This document shows positions 1 to 9,000 of a DNA stretch of 64,000 bases, piece after piece (the first letter of the stretch is position 1; each line of letters opens with the position of its first letter). The position numbers and the translations under genes are program-made. The stretch is from Bacteroidota bacterium. Lineage in GTDB: Bacteria > Bacteroidota > Bacteroidia > Chitinophagales > Chitinophagaceae. The DNA lies in assembly GCA_016868775.1 (NCBI GenBank), contig VGFT01000002.1, positions 321,830-385,829 on the forward strand, in the 5' to 3' direction. The notes beneath the pieces were generated by a model. The model did no database searches. It saw only the letters and a program-made list of their open reading frames with translations, and was not told the DNA's origin.

Positions 1-139
1 ACATCTCTCCATTGTCCATTGCCCAAATACAGGCATTGAGACCCACGTGTACGATCAGGAAAAGGACCAGGAAAATTCCGGTTAGTCCCATTACCCATTT
101 CTTTCCAACCGAAGAAGTGAAAATTTCAGACCATTTCAT
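1..139 (-). CDS. sdhC: Succinate dehydrogenase cytochrome b subunit, N-terminal part (cut by window edge)
   Basis: Only the first 46 codons are present; the gene runs off the left edge. The reverse strand reads MKWSEIFTSSVGKKWVMGLT and then a hydrophobic helix with VHVGLNACIW. This matches the start of the Bacteroidota-type b-heme membrane anchor of succinate dehydrogenase/fumarate reductase, where the His near the end of helix 1 is typical of this family. The protein would anchor complex II in the inner membrane and pass electrons to quinone. The flavoprotein and iron-sulfur subunits would be expected further left, outside the window. A TAATTTTG element lies about 28 bases upstream of the start. 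Identification rests on a short fragment but is a good match. Confidence 0.8.
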   Translation of the reverse strand, partial: MKWSEIFTSSVGKKWVMGLTGIFLVLFLIVHVGLNACIWAMDNGEM

Positions 140-167
140 AGAAGCAATTTTTTTCAGTACAACAGGG

Positions 168-175
168 CAAAATTA
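168..175 (-). promoter_or_regulatory. Promoter -7 element for the succinate dehydrogenase gene
   Basis: TAATTTTG on the minus strand matches the Bacteroidota consensus TAnnTTTG. It lies 28 bases before the ATG at 139, giving a short leader. No clear -33 element was found. Confidence 0.45.
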
Positions 176-210
176 CGGTCGGAAATCCAAATAACTCGTC
201 CGAAAACCGA

Positions 211-777
211 TTATTCGAGACGGGGCAATTCAAATTCGGCTTTTAATTTTCGGAATAAATGGATGGGCTTAAAATTTCGCCAGTCGAGCTGTTCTCGAAG
301 GGGCAAAAATCGATCCAGTCCCGCTTGTTCAAATTCATTGCGGGATGCTTCGGGCATATTTAAACAGACGACCCAGCCGCCCAATTCGGCCAGTTCCTCA
401 GCCAGCTCCTCGTAATAATCGGAGATATCACTGTGAAAATTCAGTACGTTCTCTGCGATGAGGATGAAGGAACGGATCCCTTCGGACTCAAAGGGCTCCA
501 GCACCTCCCGTTTCAAGGTCATGATGTCGTTTTCCACTGCATCATTCCACTCCCCGATCAGCTCCAAGATCACATATCTTTCCTCGTAATCAGCGATCAG
601 CACTTTGCCATATAAGGTTTTGCTACCGAGGTCATCCCACTGCGGATGGATATAGAAATTATAAATGGTGTGTGAATATTCGAACTCCGAATGCTGTCGG
701 CCATAAAAAGGCGAGCGGGGGTCTGCTTCGCTCACATATTGATGTTGCCAGTTGTAAAAGGGTTCAAGGGCGTGCAT
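211..777 (-). CDS. Conserved hypothetical protein, possibly STAS-like fold
   Basis: The 188-residue soluble acidic protein has no signal peptide. I do not recognise the family by name. Residues about 60-165 alternate short beta strands and helices and end with GGWVVCLNM and then GLDRFLPL. That ending resembles the last strand and helix of STAS/anti-sigma-antagonist domains, but the phosphorylatable Ser motif of such antagonists is not evident. Its start overlaps the 3' end of murQ by 14 bases, so it is very likely translated with the amino-sugar recycling genes. A regulatory role there is only a guess. Confidence 0.75.
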   Translation of the reverse strand: MHALEPFYNWQHQYVSEADPRSPFYGRQHSEFEYSHTIYNFYIHPQWDDLGSKTLYGKVLIADYEERYVILELIGEWNDAVENDIMTLKREVLEPFESEGIRSFILIAENVLNFHSDISDYYEELAEELAELGGWVVCLNMPEASRNEFEQAGLDRFLPLREQLDWRNFKPIHLFRKLKAEFELPRLE

Positions 778-1594
778 CTTCGTTTGGTATCGCTTCCATG
801 GCCTTTTTAACGCTGCCGTGTTTTAGCAACAAGACGCGGGCCTGGTCATAGTCCTGAATGTTTCTTTTTTCCATGAGCATGCGGGTACCCCGGTCGAGTA
901 GTTTATCGTTGACCAGTTGCATGTTCACCATCCGATTGTCCTCTACCCGGCCCAGCTGGATCATCAGCGTGGTGGAAATCATGTTCAATACCAGTTTTTG
1001 AGCCGTTCCGCTTTTCATCCGGGTGCTGCCGGTAATGAACTCCGGACCCACGATCACGTCGATGGGATGTTCGGCGGCCTGGCTGACCGGCGAGTCGGGA
1101 TTGCAACAGATGCTGGCGGTCAATAGTCCCTTTTCTCTGGCCTTATTGAGTGCCCCGATCACATAGGGCGTGGTGCCACTGGCGGCAATGCCAATCAAAA
1201 TATCTTTCTCGGTTGGATGATGCAGCTGAAGATCTTTCCAGCCCTGTTCGGGATCGTCCTCCGCATGCTCTACCGCACGGGTAATGGCTTTTTCACCTCC
1301 GGCAATCAGCCCAATCACCAATCCATATGGAACCCCAAAAGTAGGCGGACACTCACTGGCATCCACAATACCTAAACGACCACTGGTGCCCGCTCCGATA
1401 TAAAAAAGCCTGCCCCCCGCCAACATTTTATCGGCAGCGGCCTCAATGAAAAGCGTTAACTGGGGAATGACTTTTGCCACCGACGCGGCAACCGTTCTGT
1501 CTTCTTCATTGATTCCATTTAGCAAATCCGGTATGGATTGCTGTTCCAAATACCGGTGCTTACTGGGTGATTCCGTAATGCGTTCAAATGCCAT
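764..1594 (-). CDS. murQ: N-acetylmuramic acid 6-phosphate etherase MurQ
   Basis: This cytosolic enzyme cleaves the lactyl ether of MurNAc-6-phosphate to give GlcNAc-6-phosphate and D-lactate during peptidoglycan recycling. The 276-residue protein has the SIS-fold signatures of the family: YIGAGTSGRLGIVDASECPP around residues 65-85, GIAASGTTPYVIGAL around 135-149, and the substrate loop TGSTRMKSGTAQK around 188-200. Length is slightly below the usual ~300 because the C-terminal helical part is short. It lies 6 bases downstream of the sugar kinase gene and overlaps the next gene by 14 bases, so the three form an operon. Confidence 0.95.
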   Translation of the reverse strand: MAFERITESPSKHRYLEQQSIPDLLNGINEEDRTVAASVAKVIPQLTLFIEAAADKMLAGGRLFYIGAGTSGRLGIVDASECPPTFGVPYGLVIGLIAGGEKAITRAVEHAEDDPEQGWKDLQLHHPTEKDILIGIAASGTTPYVIGALNKAREKGLLTASICCNPDSPVSQAAEHPIDVIVGPEFITGSTRMKSGTAQKLVLNMISTTLMIQLGRVEDNRMVNMQLVNDKLLDRGTRMLMEKRNIQDYDQARVLLLKHGSVKKAMEAIPNEDARP

Positions 1595-1600
1595 GGCTGC

Positions 1601-2446
1601 TCATTTTTGGTGATAACGAATCAGTCCCGGCATGGGCTTATGAAGGATCTGCCCAAGCGTATAGCCGTGTGACTGACACAGAAACCGGATCCAATCCCGA
1701 AATACATATGCGATCGAACCCGTAAAATGAATGGGCACCCGATCGGTCGCTTTGTACCTGCGAATGTGATGAAAAAAGAAATCCTGAAATCCATCTTCCA
1801 AGATGTTCTCGATCATGTAGTGTCCTCTATTCTCAGATAAAAAGGTTGTAAAGGAAGCGAGTAGTCGACTGGGATTGGGCTTTTTGTAAACCGCCTCCAG
1901 AATAACTGCTCGATCCATTTTGTATTTCGATTTAAATTTCTTCTCTAATTCCCTGTCAAATAGTTCATATAAAAAGTACTGGATCAATTTTTTACCCAAA
2001 TATGCCCCACTCCCTTCATCTCCTAAAACGTAGCCCAATCCCGGACGCTGCTGACGGATCTTTTTGCCGTCGTAATAGGCAGAACTGGATCCGGTTCCCA
2101 GAATACAGGAGATGCCTGGCGCATGACCACAAAGCGCGCGGGTGGCCCCCAACAGGTCATCTGCCACGTGTATGCTTGCCTTGGGCCAAAGTTGTTGAAG
2201 GGCTTTTTTCACGACGCGGGCATTGGCTAGGGCAGCGCAACCGGTTCCATAGAAATGCACCTCTTGAATCTTGGCCTGGCGTATGGAGGCTGGAAGTTGA
2301 TTGGTTAAGGATTGAGCAATCGTAGCCCCATCCATGAAATAAGGGGATATCCCCGCGGTTTGAGCTCGTTTTGACTTGTTGTTGGACAAGAGCACCCACT
2401 CGGCTTTGGTGGCCCCGCTGTCGGCTATTAGGATCTGTCTAAGCAT
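1601..2446 (-). CDS. BadF/BadG-type N-acetylglucosamine/N-acetylmuramic acid kinase
   Basis: The predicted ATP-dependent sugar kinase has the ASKHA fold. It starts MLRQILIADSGATKAEW, giving phosphate loop 1 of the BadF/BcrA family. Further motifs are GTGCA (about residue 77) and ILGTGSSSAYYDG (about 116-128), followed by GDEGSGAYLG. The start at 2446 is chosen because upstream codons lack homology and a GTG or TTG start there would extend into the divergent promoter region. Adjacency to MurQ suggests the kinase supplies its substrate by phosphorylating MurNAc (as in MurK enzymes) and/or GlcNAc; the exact sugar cannot be told from sequence. It is divergent from the S41 protease gene at 2515. 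Confidence 0.88.
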   Translation of the reverse strand: MLRQILIADSGATKAEWVLLSNNKSKRAQTAGISPYFMDGATIAQSLTNQLPASIRQAKIQEVHFYGTGCAALANARVVKKALQQLWPKASIHVADDLLGATRALCGHAPGISCILGTGSSSAYYDGKKIRQQRPGLGYVLGDEGSGAYLGKKLIQYFLYELFDRELEKKFKSKYKMDRAVILEAVYKKPNPSRLLASFTTFLSENRGHYMIENILEDGFQDFFFHHIRRYKATDRVPIHFTGSIAYVFRDWIRFLCQSHGYTLGQILHKPMPGLIRYHQK

Positions 2447-2514
2447 ACGTGAATAACTGTGGGTTTTCAAACAGGTTCTATGCCCTATTTTGCACAAAAT
2501 TCCTGATTAATCGA

Positions 2515-4074
2515 ATGCAAGCCAATAAAAAGAGTTCTGCTGGACGGCTGATGCTGTTATTCGTGCTGATCGCCCTGGGTACTACTTTATTTTTTTGGCA
2601 ACTTGCCGGCAGACCCAAAAAGTGGTTTCAGTGGGGCCAACCCGACGCTCTAACGCAGGTGCTTCAATTGATTCAAGAGCGGTACGTTGACAGCCTGGCT
2701 GCCGACTCCTTGGTCGGACTGTCCCTGGACAGTTTGGTCGCTCGACTTGATCCGCATTCCACTTATTTAAATCCCTTGGAACTTCAAAAGGCTAATGAGG
2801 ATTTGTCTGATCGATTTGCTGGTATTGGTATTGGTTATGGTTGGCTGAGGGATACCCTGACCGTTTCTTTTGTCTACGCGGGTAGTCCCAGCGAAGCCGC
2901 CGGTCTGAAGGTGGGCGATCAACTGTTGGCTATTGGGACAACGTCGCTCCTTGGTTTCCAGAAATATCCCGACACGGTGCTCAGGCTTATTCGCGGTCCC
3001 ATTGGATCCATCGCATCCCTAACCGTTTCAAGTCAAGGGAAGATCCGTCCATTAACGATTCGACGGGCCGCCATCGCTACCCCGGCGGTGACCCATGCCC
3101 ACTTGATCGACGACAGCATCGGGTACATCAAACTCATTAAATTTTCAACGGGAAGTTATCGTGAGTGTGTCAGTGCGCTTGACAGTTTGATCAAAAAAGG
3201 GATGCGCTCGCTGATCCTGGATCTACGATCGAACGGGGGAGGTTTCTTGCAGGAAGCAATCGATTTGGCGGATGAATTTTTGGCAGACGACCGGCTGATC
3301 GTTTATACGGAAGGTGCCCACTTGCAGAAACGATCTTATTTGTGCAAAAGACCCGGTTTATTTGAAGAAGGAAAATTAACGGTCCTAATCAACGAATCAT
3401 CCGCCAGTGCCAGTGAAGTACTGGCAGGTGCCTTGCAGGATTGGTGTCGGGCCAAGATCGTTGGCCGTCGCAGTTTTGGGAAGGGGTTGGTTCAGGAGCA
3501 ATTTGAATTGTCCAACGACGCGGCTTTACGTCTTACAGTAGCTCGTTATTACACACCGTTGGGGCGTTGTATACAGCGGCCTTACCCGAGCAGCTTCCTT
3601 CCTTTCGGGTCGGATGGGCAATTAAATAATGCAGACAACCTGCCTTCCCAAATGAAAAAATATCGCTCCCCTTGTGGAGATACATTGATTGGAGGCGGTG
3701 GCATTCGACCAGACCTCGAAATACTTAACGAGGAGGTGCAATCCGACAACCCGGCCGTATTTCATTTTCTCAATTCACCGGATTTTATAATCTGGTCGTA
3801 TCGTTATTTCACACAGTACAACGTCCGGATCGATTCCTTTAAAGATCCAGCCCAATGGGCAAGGCTTCAGCCAGATAATCAAATGAAGCGCTACTTTCTG
3901 CAAGAGGCAATTCCGGATAGCATTTCCCTTCGACCCTCCGATTGGAGCCGGATCCAGCTTGAAGTATACCTGCAAGGCATTCGCCTGCAGCGTTCTGAGG
4001 CGGAATTCTTTCGACTCCAACAACTCAAAGACCCCTTTGTGTTAAGCGCCATCCAGTTATTAAAATCCCATTAA
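2515..4074 (+). CDS. S41-family C-terminal processing peptidase (CtpA-like)
   Basis: This 519-residue membrane-anchored periplasmic protease begins with one N-terminal membrane segment (LMLLFVLIALGTTLFFW). A short CtpA-type N-domain, a PDZ domain (about residues 95-180, with GIGIGYGW and GSPSEAAGLKVGD) and the S41 catalytic core follow. The catalytic Ser lies in NESSASASEVLAGALQD and the general-base Lys in GRRSFGKGLVQ. The ATG at 2515 directly precedes the signal anchor; a longer open frame exists upstream but lacks an ATG context. Such proteases trim or degrade C termini of envelope proteins. The stop lies 12 bases before the next gene, so co-transcription is likely. Confidence 0.93.
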   Translation: MQANKKSSAGRLMLLFVLIALGTTLFFWQLAGRPKKWFQWGQPDALTQVLQLIQERYVDSLAADSLVGLSLDSLVARLDPHSTYLNPLELQKANEDLSDRFAGIGIGYGWLRDTLTVSFVYAGSPSEAAGLKVGDQLLAIGTTSLLGFQKYPDTVLRLIRGPIGSIASLTVSSQGKIRPLTIRRAAIATPAVTHAHLIDDSIGYIKLIKFSTGSYRECVSALDSLIKKGMRSLILDLRSNGGGFLQEAIDLADEFLADDRLIVYTEGAHLQKRSYLCKRPGLFEEGKLTVLINESSASASEVLAGALQDWCRAKIVGRRSFGKGLVQEQFELSNDAALRLTVARYYTPLGRCIQRPYPSSFLPFGSDGQLNNADNLPSQMKKYRSPCGDTLIGGGGIRPDLEILNEEVQSDNPAVFHFLNSPDFIIWSYRYFTQYNVRIDSFKDPAQWARLQPDNQMKRYFLQEAIPDSISLRPSDWSRIQLEVYLQGIRLQRSEAEFFRLQQLKDPFVLSAIQLLKSH

Positions 4075-4086
4075 ACGTTTTTGCAA

Positions 4087-5448
4087 ATGAAGCGAATCAA
4101 AAACAACATCCTAGAGACCATTGGCGACACTCCGTTGATTCGGTTGAATAAAATTACCCGTTCGCTTCCCGGCACCATTTTGGCCAAAGTCGATTATTTC
4201 AACCCAGGTAATTCCATAAAAGACCGGATGGCCTTGAAAATGGTGGAGGTTGCCGAGAAAGAGGGTCGCCTGAAACCCGGAGGCACCATCATTGAGGGAA
4301 CCAGCGGCAACACGGGAATGGGACTGGCCCTGGCGGCCGTAGTGAAAGGATACAAATGCATTTTTGTTACCACAGATAAACAATCGAAAGAAAAAGTTAA
4401 CATTCTAAAAGCCGTTGGCGCGGAGGTGATCGTTTGTCCCACCAACGTCCTTCCGGAGGACCCAAACAGCTATTACAGCGTTGCGGCACGCCTGGCAAAG
4501 GAGATCCCAAACTCCTGCCACATGAACCAGTACGACAACCTGGCCAACCGTCAGGCGCATTATGAGTCAACCGGACCGGAGATCTGGGACCAAACCGACG
4601 GAACGATCACCCATTTGGTTTGTACGGCCGGCACCGGAGGTACGATCACAGGTACGGCGATGTTCTTGAAAGAAAAAAATCCGAACATTCAAATTTGGGC
4701 CATCGACGTTTATGGCTCTTTGCTGACAAAATATTTTCGAACCGGGGAGGTAGATATGAACGAGGTACATCCCTATATCAGCGAGGGTTTTGGACAGGAT
4801 TTTGTTCCCGAGAATTATGACATGAGCGTTATTGATCATTTTGAGCAGGTTACCGATAAAGACGGTGCCTTGATGGCCCGGCGTTTGGCCAAAGAGGAAG
4901 GATTGTTTTGCGGGTACAGTGCAGGCAGTTGCATACAGGGATTGATGCAGTTGAAGGATCGATTAAAACCAACCGATGTGGTGGTTTGCATCTTGCATGA
5001 CCATGGCTCTCGTTATGTTGCCAAGATCTACAACGATCAATGGATGCGGGATCGGGGCTTCCTGGAAGTCAAAACCGTGCGAGATGTGGTGAGTTCCAGG
5101 GGACCTAAAAAACTTATCACGCTAACGGCCACCGATCTGATCTCGGAGGCCATACACCTGATGCGAAAATACGACATAGAGCACATACCCATTTTTTTGG
5201 CTTCGGGTCCGGTTGGATCCATCAGTGAAGGCGGACTCTTCCAAAAGCTGATCGATAACCCGGGGTTGCCGCAGGATAACATTGGCGGTCATTTGGAGCC
5301 GGCGTTTCCGGTAGTGCCACTGGATATGCCCTTGGAGAAACTTAGTCGAAGCATCAACAAGGACCTCGGGGCGGTTCTTACCAAAGATGAAGCGGGTCAA
5401 TATCATATTGTAACCAAGTACGATATCATTCAATCGGTCGGCAGTTGA
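4087..5448 (+). CDS. Cystathionine beta-synthase / PLP-dependent beta-synthase with C-terminal CBS domains
   Basis: This PLP fold-type II enzyme condenses serine (or O-acetylserine) with homocysteine or sulfide. The catalytic domain spans residues 1-320: PLP lysine K45 in NPGNSIKDRM, phosphate and substrate loop GTSGNTGMGL at 71-80, and the PLP-phosphate loop GTGGTITG. A tandem CBS pair covers about 340-452, the layout of eukaryotic-type cystathionine beta-synthase rather than plain CysK. ATG at 4087 is preferred over TTG at 4081. It follows the S41 protease by 12 bases. Whether homocysteine or sulfide is the real acceptor cannot be decided here. Confidence 0.9.
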   Translation: MKRIKNNILETIGDTPLIRLNKITRSLPGTILAKVDYFNPGNSIKDRMALKMVEVAEKEGRLKPGGTIIEGTSGNTGMGLALAAVVKGYKCIFVTTDKQSKEKVNILKAVGAEVIVCPTNVLPEDPNSYYSVAARLAKEIPNSCHMNQYDNLANRQAHYESTGPEIWDQTDGTITHLVCTAGTGGTITGTAMFLKEKNPNIQIWAIDVYGSLLTKYFRTGEVDMNEVHPYISEGFGQDFVPENYDMSVIDHFEQVTDKDGALMARRLAKEEGLFCGYSAGSCIQGLMQLKDRLKPTDVVVCILHDHGSRYVAKIYNDQWMRDRGFLEVKTVRDVVSSRGPKKLITLTATDLISEAIHLMRKYDIEHIPIFLASGPVGSISEGGLFQKLIDNPGLPQDNIGGHLEPAFPVVPLDMPLEKLSRSINKDLGAVLTKDEAGQYHIVTKYDIIQSVGS

Positions 5449-5501
5449 TCCCAATCGTTTGATCGGGAACCAACCCCTTAAATTTCACCTACAGAATGCC
5501 C

Positions 5502-5509
5502 TATATTCG
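5502..5509 (+). promoter_or_regulatory. Possible -7 element for aldolase gene
   Basis: TATATTCG, a one-base variant of TAnnTTTG, lies 23 bases before the aldolase ATG at 5533. No convincing -33 element is visible. Confidence 0.35.
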
Positions 5510-5532
5510 CCTTAAGAAATAAATTCAATCGC

Positions 5533-6600
5533 ATGAGCAAGTATCCTGCCGGTGTATTACACGGCGATTCACTTCGAGCCCTTTATCAAGATGCGAAGAA
5601 CAACCACTTCGCCTTACCGGCCGTTAACACCATTGGCCACTCGAGTATTAACGCCACATTGGAGACCGCAGCCAAGGTCAATTCGCCTGTGATCATCCAA
5701 TTTTCCAACGGCGGTGCCCAGTACATCGCCGGAAAGGGAATGCCCAATGATAAACTCCAAGCCAACATTCAAGGGGGCATTTCCGGGGCCTTGCACATAC
5801 ATCAGGTAGCCCAGTATTACGGTGTCCCGATGGTAATTCATACCGACCATGCAGCCCAAAAATGGCTCCCGTGGATAAGTGCGCTGTTGGATGCCGGGGA
5901 AAAATTCTTTAAGGAAAAAGGACAACCCTTATTCAGCTCACACATGTTAGACCTGAGCGAAGAGCCGATCGAAGAAAACATTGCTGAATGTATGCATTTC
6001 TTTCAGCGCATGAAGCCGTTGGGGATGAGCATTGAGATTGAACTGGGAGTAACGGGCGGCGAGGAAGATGGGGTAGATAACTCGGACGTGGAAAATTCCA
6101 AACTCTACACGCAACCCTCCGAAGTAGCATATGCCTACGAAAAGCTTTCTGCGATTGGAGATCTATTCACGGTGGCAGCCGCCTTTGGCAACGTACATGG
6201 AGTGTACAAACCGGGGAACGTGGAGCTTCGTCCCGATATCCTGCAAAACAGTCAACTGTACATCCAAGAGAAATTCAAAACCGCTGAAAAGCCCGTTTAT
6301 TTTGTCTTTCACGGCGGCAGTGGCTCCCCTCAGCATCAGATCCGGGAAGCCATTGGTTACGGCGCCATCAAGATGAATATCGATACAGACTTGCAGTGGG
6401 CTTTTTGGGAAGGGGTAATGAATTATCACAAGGCAAATGAAAAATACCTGCAGGGCCAACTGGGTAATCCGGAGGGAGATGACAAGCCCAACAAGAAGTA
6501 TTACGACCCGCGTGTTTGGCTCCGAAAAGGGGAAGACTCCTTTGCCAAACGTTTGGAACAGGCATTCATCGACCTGAATTGCATAAACAGAAACGGCTGA
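5533..6600 (+). CDS. fbaA: Class II fructose-bisphosphate aldolase (FbaA type)
   Basis: This zinc-dependent glycolytic/gluconeogenic enzyme splits fructose-1,6-bisphosphate into DHAP and glyceraldehyde-3-phosphate. At 355 residues it has the length of the E. coli FbaA (class IIA) group. Visible signatures: PAVNTIGHSSINA, the zinc His in MVIHTDHAAQKW, ELGVTGGEEDGVDN (a metal-ligand Glu region), NVHGVYKPGN and FHGGSGS with two further zinc His residues, and the phosphate-binding KMNIDTD loop. The gene stands alone between the CBS gene and a convergent protease gene whose stop is only 9 bases away. Confidence 0.96.
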   Translation: MSKYPAGVLHGDSLRALYQDAKNNHFALPAVNTIGHSSINATLETAAKVNSPVIIQFSNGGAQYIAGKGMPNDKLQANIQGGISGALHIHQVAQYYGVPMVIHTDHAAQKWLPWISALLDAGEKFFKEKGQPLFSSHMLDLSEEPIEENIAECMHFFQRMKPLGMSIEIELGVTGGEEDGVDNSDVENSKLYTQPSEVAYAYEKLSAIGDLFTVAAAFGNVHGVYKPGNVELRPDILQNSQLYIQEKFKTAEKPVYFVFHGGSGSPQHQIREAIGYGAIKMNIDTDLQWAFWEGVMNYHKANEKYLQGQLGNPEGDDKPNKKYYDPRVWLRKGEDSFAKRLEQAFIDLNCINRNG

Positions 6601-6609
6601 TTAGGCCCC

Positions 6610-8730
6610 CTATCGATTCGCTGGTGTGCCCTCTAAGCGGATCATGTCCGTAGTTACTTGGATCGTTTCCTCGAGGTAAATGTCCAATTCCAGGGATTTC
6701 AGCCAAGCTTTATAACGTTCTTGCTTCGGCTTGTCGTTGTTCCATCGTTCAAGATCACCTGGAAGCGGAGTCACGGTTAGAGGGATTTCCAATTTCGATA
6801 ACTGATCGTTTAGTTTTACGGTTTCTTGGATTTTACGTTGCAGTTGCTGATAGCGCACCAAGTCGAGCGGATAGTCTTGCTCTCTTGTCTTGGCTAACCA
6901 GCTGGAATTTTCTCGGATTTTCTGAAAGCGGGTATTATTCGCCATGCGCTTCAGATGTTTTTGTTTCAGGGCAGCCAGGTTTATTGTGGGGGACCAAGGT
7001 TGATAGGTCACTTTGTTTATCTCATCCCACGTAAGTGCATCCTCATTATCTTTTTCCCGGATTTTTAGAGTTTCTAAGTTATCGGGGAGAATAATATCCG
7101 AGCTAACCCCTTTTAGCTGCGTAGATCCGCCGTTGATCCGGTAAAATTTCTGAAGCGTCATCTTAACGGTTCCCAGGTCAGAGTTGGAGCTAAAAAAACC
7201 GGAAGCAGGATCTAAGCCCATGTTTCGCTGCACGGTTCCTTTGCCGTAGGTAGAGGAACTTCCGATTACAATACCCCTACCATAATCCTGTATGGCAGCG
7301 GCAAAGATCTCGGAGGCGGAGGCACTAAATTCATTCACCATTACCGTAAGCGGACCGTCATACAAGATCCCCTTGTCTTTATCCCGTAAAACGGTAGGTC
7401 TTCCAGCTCGGTCTTTGACCTGAACAATTGGGCCTTCATCGATGAAAAGTCCAACCATTTGTACTACATCGTATAAAGAACCACCTCCATTGTTCCTAAG
7501 ATCCATGACCAGTCCCTCTATATTTTGCTGCTTAAGTTTCCTGATCTCTTTTGATACATCCAGAAAGCATCTGGCTCCGTCGGCCCGATCGAAATCAGCA
7601 TAAAATTCAGGAAGGAAAATATATCCAATTTTCTGACCATTTCGGGTAAAAATGGCACTACGGGCAAATGATTCGTCTTGTACAATTTCATCCCGGATCA
7701 AAGCAACTGTTTTGAGGCTTCCGTCGGGTTTTCGGATGGTCAGACGGACTTCTGTTCCTAGTTTGCCTCGAATTAATTTAACGGCGTCGGTCACCAGAAA
7801 ACCTGTTAGGTCGACGGGCTCTTCGGGTCCTTGTGCAACTTTCAGAATGATATCTCCGGATTGAATCTGACCGGATTTATAAGCCGGGCTACCGGTTACC
7901 ACGCTGGTTATCTTGATGTTCCCTTCATCGTATTGTAGGGACGCGCCGATGCCATAAAAACGACCGCTCATCTCTTCGTCAAAATACCTCTTATCGATCG
8001 GCGGAAAAAACTCGGTGTGGGGGTCCATGGCATTTGTAACTGTATTCACATACAAGTTGAATTGATCATCGGCTGAAAATTTATTTCGGTACCGATCAAA
8101 GGTTCGATCCATGACTTTGCGTACCCGATCCCGAGCTTCTTTCTCCAACTCCTGGTCAGACTTAACCACAAAATCAGGTACTTTTCGATTTTTCTCTCGC
8201 TGTTCAATCAATTCATTGTACCGCTCAAGCACTTGATATTTAATCTGTTTCCGCCACCTTTCTTGACGCTCTTTTTCATTGGCCGGCCACATCAGTTTAT
8301 CATCTTCCAGCCGTATGTTTTCATTTTTAGTGAACTCAAGCGGCTTCTCCAACAGACTTCGAGTGAGCGTGGCTACCTCCTCCATTCGTTCCTGAAAACG
8401 TCCTCCGGCAACCAGAAAGAACCGAACCGGCTTTCCCAGCATCTCGTTGTCAAGCCGAGTGGCGTAGGATTGAAACTGCTCGATATCGGCATTTAAAAAA
8501 TAATTTTTATTGCCATCCAACTCACTTAGGTATTTGTTGAAGATCTTTTTGGAAAAACCATCGTCGATTGACTGTGGTTGATAATGATCCTCTTGAAGCA
8601 TTTGTACAACCCGGTGAAGCACCTCTTCGTACTTGCCCGGGGGCGTTGATTTCTTATTGGATCCTATACTGGAAAGGGTAAGCAAAAGGGCTACCCCGAA
8701 AAGGGCCAAAACCACCGGTAGTCTCTTCAT
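6610..8730 (-). CDS. prc: Tail-specific protease (Prc-type S41 carboxy-terminal protease)
   Basis: This 706-residue protein has an N-terminal signal anchor (MKRLPVVLALFGVALLLTLS). A long N-terminal helical Tsp domain (YLSELDGNKNYF, then DRYRNKFSADDQFNLYVN) is followed by a PDZ domain (GIGASLQYDEGNIKI... GSPAYKSGQIQSGD), the S41 core with catalytic Ser in NEFSASASEIFAAA and Lys in SSTYGKGTVQ, and a C-terminal DUF3340-like part. ATG at 8730 is chosen over GTG at 8760 because it gives a clean signal sequence. Prc degrades or processes periplasmic and lipoproteins and, in E. coli, controls peptidoglycan hydrolases. It is convergent with fbaA. Confidence 0.93.
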   Translation of the reverse strand: MKRLPVVLALFGVALLLTLSSIGSNKKSTPPGKYEEVLHRVVQMLQEDHYQPQSIDDGFSKKIFNKYLSELDGNKNYFLNADIEQFQSYATRLDNEMLGKPVRFFLVAGGRFQERMEEVATLTRSLLEKPLEFTKNENIRLEDDKLMWPANEKERQERWRKQIKYQVLERYNELIEQREKNRKVPDFVVKSDQELEKEARDRVRKVMDRTFDRYRNKFSADDQFNLYVNTVTNAMDPHTEFFPPIDKRYFDEEMSGRFYGIGASLQYDEGNIKITSVVTGSPAYKSGQIQSGDIILKVAQGPEEPVDLTGFLVTDAVKLIRGKLGTEVRLTIRKPDGSLKTVALIRDEIVQDESFARSAIFTRNGQKIGYIFLPEFYADFDRADGARCFLDVSKEIRKLKQQNIEGLVMDLRNNGGGSLYDVVQMVGLFIDEGPIVQVKDRAGRPTVLRDKDKGILYDGPLTVMVNEFSASASEIFAAAIQDYGRGIVIGSSSTYGKGTVQRNMGLDPASGFFSSNSDLGTVKMTLQKFYRINGGSTQLKGVSSDIILPDNLETLKIREKDNEDALTWDEINKVTYQPWSPTINLAALKQKHLKRMANNTRFQKIRENSSWLAKTREQDYPLDLVRYQQLQRKIQETVKLNDQLSKLEIPLTVTPLPGDLERWNNDKPKQERYKAWLKSLELDIYLEETIQVTTDMIRLEGTPANR

Positions 8731-8850
8731 GGAAAACAAGTATTTTAGGATGGAAATCACATGGTAAAATTAATTGAATTTCAGGCGATAATCTTGAGCA
8801 ATACGTCTTTAACAGCGATTTTATTGTAAAAGGATGGTTAGATTTTCCCC

Positions 8851-8858
8851 TATTTTTG
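8851..8858 (+). promoter_or_regulatory. -7 promoter element of tRNA-His
   Basis: TATTTTTG, a perfect TAnnTTTG match, lies 11 bases before the tRNA 5' end. Confidence 0.6.
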
Positions 8859-8869
8859 TAGCCGTTTCT

Positions 8870-8944
8870 GGTGGCTGTAGCTCAGCTGGTTAGAGCATCA
8901 GATTGTGGTTCTGAGGGTCGCCGGTTCGAACCCGGTCAGCCACC
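8870..8944 (+). tRNA. tRNA-His (anticodon GTG)
   Basis: The cloverleaf is complete: acceptor stem GTGGCTG/CAGCCAC, the extra 5' G(-1) at 8870 paired with C73 at 8944 that is the hallmark of tRNA-His, D arm GCTCAGCTGGTTAGAGC, anticodon loop with GTG, and T loop GGTTCGAACCC. The CCA end is not encoded (CCT follows). A TATTTTTG promoter element lies just upstream. It is a single, isolated tRNA gene. Confidence 0.97.
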
Positions 8945-9000
8945 CCTTGTTAATCCCGTTCCGGTTGAAATTGCCTGGACGGGATTCCTGATTTTTAAAT

